From assembly GCA_964425275.1 (NCBI GenBank), contig CAYRLZ010000035.1, forward strand, positions 1 to 47,967: a DNA stretch of 47,967 nucleotides, in the 5' to 3' direction. This document shows positions 42,237 to 47,967 of this stretch, piece after piece. The notes beneath the pieces were generated by a model. That model had not been told where the DNA came from and did not search any database. It was given only the letters and a program-made list of their open reading frames with translations. The DNA comes from CAYRLZ01 sp964425275 (GTDB lineage Bacteria > Hydrothermota > Tepidihabitantia > Tepidihabitantales > JBDRVQ01). A program made the position numbers and the translations under genes. The stretch's first letter is position 1; every line of letters begins with the position of its first letter.

Positions 42237-43079
42237 CTAGCGGCCCGATTTGGTTGATTTACTAGATAAGGCAAGAATCAATTCCCTTACCATAACTGCG
42301 ACGGAAGAGCTGTAAGCCAAGGATGAATTAGCTAAGGGGTTATATTCAACAATATCGGCACCAACTAAAAAGAAATTGGTAAGTTCTTTTATTGCGGCGA
42401 TGAGTTCATTAAAGGAGACCCCGTTAGGTTCGGGCGTGGAGACGGCCGGAAAGAGACCGCAATCCAGGACATCACAATCCAGGGTTAAATAACAGGGTCG
42501 CCTCTTTATAATCCCTTTAATTACTTTCAGGGGCTCTAAGACCTTAAAAAGATAAATATTTTTTGCCGAGCGGCAATCTGAGGTGAGGGAACGAATACCT
42601 AAGGAGAAGAGATTCTCTTTACCAACAATTTCCGAGATGCGCCGGGCCGCGGTCGCGTGGCAGACTTTTTCGCCTAAGTATTCATCCCGCATATCGGAAT
42701 GGGCATCAAGGTGGATACAGGTGAGGTTGGGATAGAATTCTTTGTAGGCCTTGACACAGGGGATAGTGATTGTATGTTCACCCCCCAGGGCAATCACCTT
42801 TTTACCATCAAGAATAAAAGATTTTAATTTTTCACTCACCTTTTGGAAATAATCTTCGCCAAAAGATTCCGGGATAAAATCCCCGGCGTCATAAATCTTT
42901 TTTTTGACTAAGGACTTCTTCTGATAAGGGCTATAATCTTCAATATTTTCGGCACCAATCCTTATGTTCAAGGGCGCGAACCGAGCACCGGGAATAAAGG
43001 AAGATGTGCGGTCAAAGGGGATACCAAGGATAACAATCGTTGCCGATTGATAATTGGCACGGGCAAAATAAAATTGCAT
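42237..43079 (-). CDS. speB: Agmatinase-family ureohydrolase
   Basis: 280 residues. The binuclear manganese site is intact: GGEHT, LDAHSDMRDEY and LDCDVLDCGLFPAVSTPEPNG. It most likely hydrolyses agmatine to putrescine and urea, feeding polyamine synthesis; the family also includes guanidinobutyrase-type enzymes, so substrate is not certain. It has its own promoter with a leader of only about 9 nt, and the two Cys-rich microproteins lie 63 bp downstream. ATG 43079 is the start. Confidence 0.9.
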   Translation of the reverse strand: MQFYFARANYQSATIVILGIPFDRTSSFIPGARFAPLNIRIGAENIEDYSPYQKKSLVKKKIYDAGDFIPESFGEDYFQKVSEKLKSFILDGKKVIALGGEHTITIPCVKAYKEFYPNLTCIHLDAHSDMRDEYLGEKVCHATAARRISEIVGKENLFSLGIRSLTSDCRSAKNIYLFKVLEPLKVIKGIIKRRPCYLTLDCDVLDCGLFPAVSTPEPNGVSFNELIAAIKELTNFFLVGADIVEYNPLANSSLAYSSSVAVMVRELILALSSKSTKSGR

Positions 43080-43094
43080 TATATCCTAAGGGGT

Positions 43095-43122
43095 ATAATA
43101 ACTAATCTATTAAATAAGTCAA
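43095..43122 (-). promoter_or_regulatory. Predicted promoter of the agmatinase gene
   Basis: Minus-strand TTGACT (43122-43117), 16-bp spacer, TATTAT (43100-43095). The expected start near 43088 leaves a leader of about 9 nt carrying AGGA before ATG 43079. Confidence 0.7.
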
Positions 43123-43130
43123 GACAGTCC

Positions 43131-44660
43131 TCATTCCCATTCAATTGTCGCGGGCGGCTTGGTGCTTAAGTCGTAGACCACACGATTTATTCCCTTTACC
43201 TCCTGGATTATCCGATTAGAGATTTTTTCTAATAAATTTGGAGGTAATTTTGCCCAATCCGCAGTCATCCCGTCACGAGAAGTGACGACCCGCAGGGCGA
43301 TAACATTCTCATAGGTTCTTTCGTCACCCATCACACCAACCGTCTTTACCGGTAAAAAGATAGCAAACGCCTGCCAGGTCTTGTTATAAAAACCACTCCT
43401 TTTCAATTCTTCAATTAAGATATAATCAGCTTCCCGTAAAGTATCCAGGCTTTCCTTGGTCACTTCCCCTATAATTCTTACCGCAAGCCCTGGTCCCGGA
43501 AAGGGATGTCGTTCTAAGATCGCTTTCGGCACTTTAAGTATCCTCCCTAACTTTCTCACCTCGTCTTTAAATAACTCTTTTAAGGGTTCAATCAGTTTGA
43601 AGCGCAGGTCCAAAGGAAGTCCACCAACATTATGGTGCGTCTTGATTTTAGCCGAAGGTCCACCATAAAAGGAGCGGCTTTCAATTACATCCGGATAGAG
43701 GGTTCCTTGGGCTAAATATTTTATATCTCGGGAGTAGGTTTCAAATACCCTGATGAATGCTTCACCGATTGCCTTTCTTTTTTCTTCGGGGTCGGAAATT
43801 CCTTTTAGGCATTCCAAAAATCTTCTCTGGGCATTGATGTAATGGAGGGGTAAGGCGCGAGCCAAATTTTTCCTAACCTCTTCCTTCTCACCCTTTCTTA
43901 AAAGCCCGTTATCAACAAAAAGGCAGTGGAGATTAGAACCGACCGCCTCTTTAAGGAGGAAAGCCAGAACCGTTGAATCAATACCACCGGAAACAGCGCA
44001 GAGGACTTTTTCTTTACCAACCGCTTCTTTAATCTCTCTTATCTTCTGGACAAGGAAATTCTGCATCGTCCATTCCGGTCGGACGGCACAAATCTTAAAT
44101 AGAAAATTGGCGAAGATTTCTCTTCCTTTCTCGGTATGATAGACCTCCGGGTGGAATTGGACGCCGTAGATTGGTAATTTTTTGTGACGGAAAGCGGCAT
44201 TCTTTATCTTTTCTGTGCAAGCCAGGGAGATAAAATCCGCAGGAATTTTTTCTATGGTATCGCCATGACTCATCCAGACTCGTGATTTAGTGATCGAAGA
44301 GAAAAGGGGGTCTTTTTCCAAGACTGTTAAGTGAGCCGGTCCGTATTCCCTAATTTTCCCCTCCTCCGGGGCAAATTTTATCTTCCCCTTAAATAGGTGA
44401 GCAATTATCTGCATCCCATAACATATCCCCAGGATTGGAATATTTAAGGTAAAGATTTTCTTTTCGGGTTCGGGGTGATTCTTAAATCGGACACTAGCCG
44501 GACTGCCGGAGAGAATTATTCCTTTTGGTGATAGGGAGCAAATCTTGTCAAAACTAACATAATAGGGATAGATTTCACAATAAACCTTCAATTCCCTCAC
44601 CCGCCGGGCAATCAGTTGGGTATATTGGGAACCAAAATCTAAAATCAGTATCTTATCCAT
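43131..44660 (-). CDS. guaA: GMP synthase (glutamine-hydrolysing)
   Basis: Full length at 509 residues. It converts XMP to GMP with glutamine and ATP. The class I amidotransferase domain has GICYGMQ with the catalytic cysteine and FHPEVYHTEKG. The ATP-pyrophosphatase domain has VSGGIDSTV. The C-terminal dimer domain ends ATIEWE. It starts 5 nt after hydG stops, so it shares the hydrogenase-maturase transcript. Confidence 0.98.
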   Translation of the reverse strand: MDKILILDFGSQYTQLIARRVRELKVYCEIYPYYVSFDKICSLSPKGIILSGSPASVRFKNHPEPEKKIFTLNIPILGICYGMQIIAHLFKGKIKFAPEEGKIREYGPAHLTVLEKDPLFSSITKSRVWMSHGDTIEKIPADFISLACTEKIKNAAFRHKKLPIYGVQFHPEVYHTEKGREIFANFLFKICAVRPEWTMQNFLVQKIREIKEAVGKEKVLCAVSGGIDSTVLAFLLKEAVGSNLHCLFVDNGLLRKGEKEEVRKNLARALPLHYINAQRRFLECLKGISDPEEKRKAIGEAFIRVFETYSRDIKYLAQGTLYPDVIESRSFYGGPSAKIKTHHNVGGLPLDLRFKLIEPLKELFKDEVRKLGRILKVPKAILERHPFPGPGLAVRIIGEVTKESLDTLREADYILIEELKRSGFYNKTWQAFAIFLPVKTVGVMGDERTYENVIALRVVTSRDGMTADWAKLPPNLLEKISNRIIQEVKGINRVVYDLSTKPPATIEWE

Positions 44661-44665
44661 AAATT

Positions 44666-46072
44666 CTAAAAGTAGATATCCCTTTCCCCTTTTTCAATCC
44701 GGGCTAAAAATTCGCTCATCTTTTCTTGATATCGGGAATCAATCCTTTCCAGATAATATCTTAATACCTTCTCTCCCAACTCCTTTACCTCCGGGGAGGC
44801 ATAATCTTCTAAGTATTCCTTAAAGGTTAAAAGACCGTTCGGTCCACAGAGGTTTTGGATTTCGCCGGGTTTAGCCAATGCCATAAATCTCTCGCCGGTT
44901 CTTCTCGAACGATAGCAGGCGGTGCAGAAACTGGGGATGAACTTTTTATTAAGCATCCCTTTGATCACTTCATCCAATCGTCGGCGGTCCGAGATTTCAA
45001 ACTGGGGGGTCTCTTCTTGGCCACTGTAGCCACCCGGGGTTGTTCGGGAACCGGCACTCGTTTGGGAAATCCCAATCTCAAAGGCGCGCTCCCTGATTTC
45101 CATCCTTTCCCGAGTGGAGATTATCATTCCGGTATAAGGGACGGATAAACGGAGGATGGCAATTATCTTTAAGAGTTCCTCCTCTGAGACTTCATAAGGT
45201 GTACGGAAATTAATGCCTGGTGCCGGACGAAACCGGGGAACAGAAATAGTATGAGGTCCGACGCCAAACCTTTTTTCTAAATATTGGGAATGAGCAACCA
45301 GCCCCAGAACCTCAAACCGATAGTCATAAAGCCCAAAGAGGACCCCGAGACCAATATCATCAATCCCTCCAGCAAAGGCACGATTCGGGGCAAAGAGTTG
45401 CCGATAAAAATCAGACTTTGGTCCATTATGTAATTTCTCATAAGTCGCTTTATGATAGGTCTCCTGGAATAGTTGATAGGTGCCAATCTTCACCTCCTTT
45501 AATCTCTGGTAATTCTCAACCGTTGTCGCCGAGATATTGACATTCACCCTTCTTATTTCACCTCTATTCTTTTTCGTCTCATAGATTGTCTCAATCGCCT
45601 TCACGACATAATCAATTGGGTTTTCCTTTGGGTCTTCACCGCACTCCAAGAGGATTCGCTTGTGTCCCATATCTTCCAAAATCATCACCTCTTCCTTTAT
45701 CTCTTGCAGGCTTAATTTCTTTCTCGGTTGCGGGTTACTGCGCCGAAAGCCGCAGTATTGACAGTCATTGACACAGAAATTAGAGAGATAAAGGGGGGCA
45801 AAGAGGACCAGCCTTTCTCCATAAATCTCCCTTTTGACCTTTCCAGCGATGGAAAGCATCTCTTCAATCAGTTCTTGGTCTTTAAGATTTAATAAGGCAC
45901 CAACTTCTTCTAAGGAGAGCCCTTTTTTCTCCTTGGCCTTAGCGAGGATTTCTTCAATTTTCGGTTTTGACAGATGGTCTTTCTTGCCTAAGATAAGAGC
46001 GAACCTTTCGGGATTGACGATTTCCTTTGCCTCTAAATCTTTATCTCGGGGGGTGGTGGTCAAGACGGTCAT
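44666..46072 (-). CDS. hydG: HydG, tyrosine-lyase hydrogenase maturase
   Basis: 468 residues, taking ATG 46072, 1 nt after the upstream stop, over an in-frame TTG at 46081. HydG is a radical-SAM enzyme that cleaves tyrosine to CO and cyanide and builds an Fe(CO)2(CN)-cysteine synthon. The SAM cluster motif is CVNDCQYCGF (about residues 100-107). The C-terminal auxiliary cluster motif CTAC plus 22 residues plus CGPN is exactly the CX2CX22C that separates HydG from the related ThiH. Known partners are HydE, HydF and an FeFe hydrogenase; only a HydE fusion is seen here, and the hydrogenase in the window is NiFe. Confidence 0.95.
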   Translation of the reverse strand: MTVLTTTPRDKDLEAKEIVNPERFALILGKKDHLSKPKIEEILAKAKEKKGLSLEEVGALLNLKDQELIEEMLSIAGKVKREIYGERLVLFAPLYLSNFCVNDCQYCGFRRSNPQPRKKLSLQEIKEEVMILEDMGHKRILLECGEDPKENPIDYVVKAIETIYETKKNRGEIRRVNVNISATTVENYQRLKEVKIGTYQLFQETYHKATYEKLHNGPKSDFYRQLFAPNRAFAGGIDDIGLGVLFGLYDYRFEVLGLVAHSQYLEKRFGVGPHTISVPRFRPAPGINFRTPYEVSEEELLKIIAILRLSVPYTGMIISTRERMEIRERAFEIGISQTSAGSRTTPGGYSGQEETPQFEISDRRRLDEVIKGMLNKKFIPSFCTACYRSRRTGERFMALAKPGEIQNLCGPNGLLTFKEYLEDYASPEVKELGEKVLRYYLERIDSRYQEKMSEFLARIEKGERDIYF

Positions 46073-46073
46073 T

Positions 46074-47339
46074 TTATCCAATCTCCTGGCTTAATCTCTC
46101 TTCCAGCATATCATAACTCTTTTCATATTTGAAGAGTCCGTATTTCTCCCAAGGCTCTCCCTTTGCCTGGTAGCGATTTGGATAAAGGGAATAAAGTGCG
46201 CGATATTTTTGGGGTGTCAAGATAAACATTAAAGCATTAGCCCCGGATTGTAAGGCGCGCCTCCGCCCTTCTTTTGGGTCTAAGGTCTCTAAGGCAGTGG
46301 AGACCGGAATCCTTGCCCTTTTATGAAGCAGACGAATAATGGCGATTACCTTTAAGACCAAATCAAGATTCGGTGGTTGACAAGGGGCAAGTGGTGTCTT
46401 ATCCGAAGGGATAAATGGACCAATAGAAACCATCTCTGGTTTAAGGGAGGTAATAGTCAGGATGTCGTTGGCAATATCTTCAATTGTCTGACCGGGGAGT
46501 CCAACTAAAAAACCGGTGGCAATAAAATAACCCATCTTCTGAAGGAAAGAGAGATGCTCAAACCTTTTGGCTAATGACTTGCCATTGGGGTGAAGTTTTG
46601 CAAAGAGGGATTGGTTTGCGGTCTCAAAGCGCAAAAGGATGCCGGAGGCACCGGCGCTTCGGAGTTTAGCATAAAACTCTTCGCCCCGCTCGCCGACACT
46701 CAAAAATAGAAATACCCGAACTCTTGATTTTATCTCCTGGACAATCTCAGCCAGAAGGTCCGGGGTGTAAAATTCATCTTCGCCGGATTGAAGAACCAGA
46801 AGTTTATAACCCTTATTTTCTACCGCGGCAATTACCTCTTCTATGATTTCTTCTTTGGTCATTCGGTATCGGACTAAATCCTTATTTCCCTTATGCAGTC
46901 CACAGTAAAGGCAGTCGTTTGAGCAGTAATTGGAAAATTCAATAACCCCGTGGATGCAGATGAAGTCTTTTATATTAACCATTCGGGTCATATTCCCTTC
47001 GGCTAAGAGTGCCTCTTTCTCATAGCCTTCGGTGTTCAAGAGATAAACTATTTCATCTTGGGTTAAGGGTTGAGTCTTTGACTTTTGGATTATTGATGTG
47101 AATCTTTCGGAAACTCTTTGCGGGTCAGTTATAAAAGAGTAGCGGAGGAATTCTAAGATCTCTTGGGCATCTTTCTCTTCTATCTTTTTAAGGGCGAGAC
47201 CGGAGATGACCAAAAGCCAGTCACGGTCCCTAACCTCAGGCAACAGGGTGATATCAACCACAAATTCCTCTTCTCCCCTTTTAACCAAGGCCTTTTTCCC
47301 TATAACCCTTTGCACCTGGACCGGAATTGTCAGACACAT
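46074..47339 (-). CDS. HypC-HydE fusion: NiFe chaperone domain joined to radical-SAM maturase
   Basis: 421 residues in one uninterrupted frame. Residues 1-~70 are a HypC/HupF-type domain: MCLTIPVQVQRV with the essential Cys2, LLPEVRDRDWLLVISGLALKKI, then a DAQEILEFL helix. The His usually found in VHxGFA is Ile here. From about 75 to the end is HydE: IEFSNYCSNDCLYCGLHKGN (Cys139, 143, 146), LQSGEDEFYTPD, LRFETANQ, GFLVGLPGQT and IGPFIPSDKTPLA. The second C-terminal cluster cysteines of some HydE are absent. HypC carries the Fe(CN)2CO unit for NiFe enzymes; HydE processes the HydG product for FeFe enzymes. The fusion crosses the two pathways. hydG follows directly. Confidence 0.9.
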   Translation of the reverse strand: MCLTIPVQVQRVIGKKALVKRGEEEFVVDITLLPEVRDRDWLLVISGLALKKIEEKDAQEILEFLRYSFITDPQRVSERFTSIIQKSKTQPLTQDEIVYLLNTEGYEKEALLAEGNMTRMVNIKDFICIHGVIEFSNYCSNDCLYCGLHKGNKDLVRYRMTKEEIIEEVIAAVENKGYKLLVLQSGEDEFYTPDLLAEIVQEIKSRVRVFLFLSVGERGEEFYAKLRSAGASGILLRFETANQSLFAKLHPNGKSLAKRFEHLSFLQKMGYFIATGFLVGLPGQTIEDIANDILTITSLKPEMVSIGPFIPSDKTPLAPCQPPNLDLVLKVIAIIRLLHKRARIPVSTALETLDPKEGRRRALQSGANALMFILTPQKYRALYSLYPNRYQAKGEPWEKYGLFKYEKSYDMLEERLSQEIG

Positions 47340-47418
47340 ATTGCCATAATCCTTATCTTACTAATCCTATCCTCTAACTCGGCTCACTTCTTCTTATCTC
47401 TTAGGAATATCCATTTCT

Positions 47419-47447
47419 ATTTTACACTACTAATAACCCCTTGTCAA
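47419..47447 (-). promoter_or_regulatory. Predicted promoter of the hypC-hydE / hydG / guaA operon
   Basis: Minus-strand TTGACA (47447-47442), 17-bp spacer, TAAAAT (47424-47419). It gives a leader of about 70 nt before ATG 47339. Confidence 0.72.
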
Positions 47448-47542
47448 CACGACCATTGTCCAAATTGGTTCACCAAGAGCAAACTGGTGCATTGGCGACA
47501 TATTAATAAGACGACCAATCCGATAGAGTCATCATTTGCTAT

Positions 47543-47818
47543 CTTCAATAATAGCATTCTGAATAGAGCTCTTTATAGGAAAGAGAATAGAACCCCCAAT
47601 AGCACTACCAATAGAACAGAGAATAGAACTTCCAATAGGAAAGGGAATAGAACGCTCAATAGGATAGAGAATAGGATTATCAATAGGCAAGAGAATAGGG
47701 TAGAGAATAGAATTCCGAATAGGCAGGAGAATAGAACATAGAATAGGGCATTTAATACCATCCCCAATAGCACCCCCTGTAGCGCTCCCCCCTCAAAAAA
47801 GAAAAATCCCACTCCGTG
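47543..47818 (-). repeat. Repeat element copy C: 12-bp CTATT-N7 array, minus strand
   Basis: Read on the minus strand from 47782 to 47543 there are 20 units of exactly 12 bp, collinear with copies A and B (same lead units, ctattgagcgtt as unit 11, a ctataaa unit 18, and ctattcagaatg/ctattattgaag at the end). Homology continues upstream only to about 47818 (GGGATTTTTCTTTTTT and GCACGGAG); the ~250-bp remainder of the 5' block of A and B is absent, replaced by the sequence described at the right edge. It lies in the 583-bp gap 47340-47922 and points towards the hypC-hydE promoter. Confidence 0.88.
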
Positions 47819-47845
47819 CTAAGTTGGGTAGTGTCCCGAAGTGTG

Positions 47846-47873
47846 TGGAAATTTATATAAGTTTATGTATAAT
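47846..47873 (+). promoter_or_regulatory. Possible promoter of the right-edge gene
   Basis: TATAAT at 47868-47873 is consensus; the best -35 is TGGAAA at 47846-47851 (4 of 6, 16-bp spacer). The stretch tagtgtcccgaagtgtgtgg just upstream resembles insertion-sequence terminal repeats of the IS256 type as I remember them, which is weak evidence. Confidence 0.4.
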
Positions 47874-47892
47874 AAGAACTTAAATAAAAAAA

Positions 47893-47908
47893 GCCCCCAA
47901 GAGGGGGC
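47893..47908 (-). terminator. Intrinsic-terminator-shaped hairpin on the minus strand
   Basis: GCCCCC-TCTT-GGGGGC followed on the minus strand by TTTTTTTATTT is a textbook rho-independent terminator for transcripts entering from the right. On the plus strand the same hairpin sits in the leader of the next gene, 2 nt before its Shine-Dalgarno, where it could also hide the ribosome site. Confidence 0.7.
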
Positions 47909-47922
47909 AAAAGGAGTATATC

Positions 47923-47967
47923 ATGAATAATGATAATACCCTAAAAAGAATAAAAAGGCAAGAGGAA
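47923..47967 (+). CDS. Start of a gene running off the right edge
   Basis: AAGGAG at 47911-47916 precedes ATG 47923, which opens MNNDNTLKRIKRQEE to the end of the window (15 codons). The product cannot be identified. A hairpin and a transposon-end-like sequence just upstream make a transposase one possibility. Confidence 0.5.
   Translation, partial: MNNDNTLKRIKRQEE

Noticed and set aside
44666..46072. ThiH (thiamine tyrosine lyase) as identity for the HydG gene
   Set aside because: The C-terminal CX2CX22C auxiliary-cluster motif is complete, which ThiH lacks, and a HydE fusion is directly upstream.
47163..47741. 192-codon plus-strand ORF through the hypC-hydE start and array C
   Set aside because: It overlaps the start of a well-supported gene antisense and then runs into the repeat; no ribosome site.
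1..47967. tRNA or rRNA genes
   Set aside because: No T-arm-like GGTTCRANNC with matching acceptor stem and no conserved rRNA stretch was seen on either strand by reading; a covariance search could still find a missed one.

Overview
The window looks like a chromosome segment of an anaerobic, probably thermophilic, outer-membrane-bearing bacterium of a little-cultured lineage. A WOR-3 / Stahlbacteria-type organism is my best guess from memory of such gene content, not a result of a search. The basis is an anaerobic class III ribonucleotide reductase, a NiFe hydrogenase with radical-SAM hydrogenase maturases, rubredoxin and ferritin-like oxygen-defence proteins, an OmpA-family protein, lipoproteins, and several secreted beta-propeller proteins with FlgD-like C-terminal tails. 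Most genes sit in tightly packed or overlapping operons. Several promoters have near-consensus sigma70 boxes (TTGACA or TTGACT, 16-17 bp, TATAAT-like).

Layout, left to right. 1-2.7 kb: nrdD (minus). 2.75-3.3 kb: first copy of an unusual repeat element. 3.4-8.4 kb: a lipoprotein, an OmpA-family protein, an M15-type peptidase, an L,D-transpeptidase and its catalytically dead tandem paralogue. 8.5-14.7 kb: an overlapping operon of three propeller/envelope proteins, the last with a degenerate kinase-like cytoplasmic domain, ending in a sigma54-type AAA+ regulator with a receiver-like N-terminus. 14.8-20.1 kb: a Rossmann protein followed by a mannose-family PTS (IIB, IIC, IID, HPr, EI) and a sugar-phosphate isomerase; no EIIA is visible. 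20.2-22.3 kb: a secreted protein gene interrupted by an in-frame TGA. 22.5-26.7 kb: minus-strand secreted proteins, a rubredoxin-glutaredoxin pair and the second repeat element. 27.0-29.9 kb: two ferritin-like proteins, a NifS-like protein lacking its PLP lysine, a NifU/IscU scaffold and a zinc-ribbon microprotein. 29.9-33.5 kb: a transaldolase-family protein, a SpoIID-like protein and a secreted BNR-type protein. 33.5-37.1 kb: MazG plus a four-gene membrane module of unknown function. 37.2-41.8 kb: NiFe hydrogenase small and large subunits coupled to an exported propeller protein. 41.9-47.3 kb: two Cys-rich microproteins, an agmatinase-like protein, GMP synthase, HydG, and a HypC-HydE fusion. 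47.5 kb to the end: the third repeat element (minus), then a possible mobile-element edge and the first codons of a plus-strand gene.

Two things stand out. (1) Three ~250-bp arrays of exactly 12-bp units with an invariant CTATT core and a variable 7-mer, collinear among the three copies and in two copies preceded by the same ~280-bp block; no standard feature class explains them. (2) A HypC domain (a NiFe maturation chaperone) fused to HydE (an FeFe maturase), directly upstream of a diagnostic HydG and near a NiFe hydrogenase, which raises the idea that HydG/HydE chemistry feeds NiFe cofactor assembly here. Further oddities are the NifS without its PLP lysine next to IscU, the pseudoenzyme L,D-transpeptidase, promoters placed so that mRNAs would be leaderless, and two broken or recoded secreted-protein genes.
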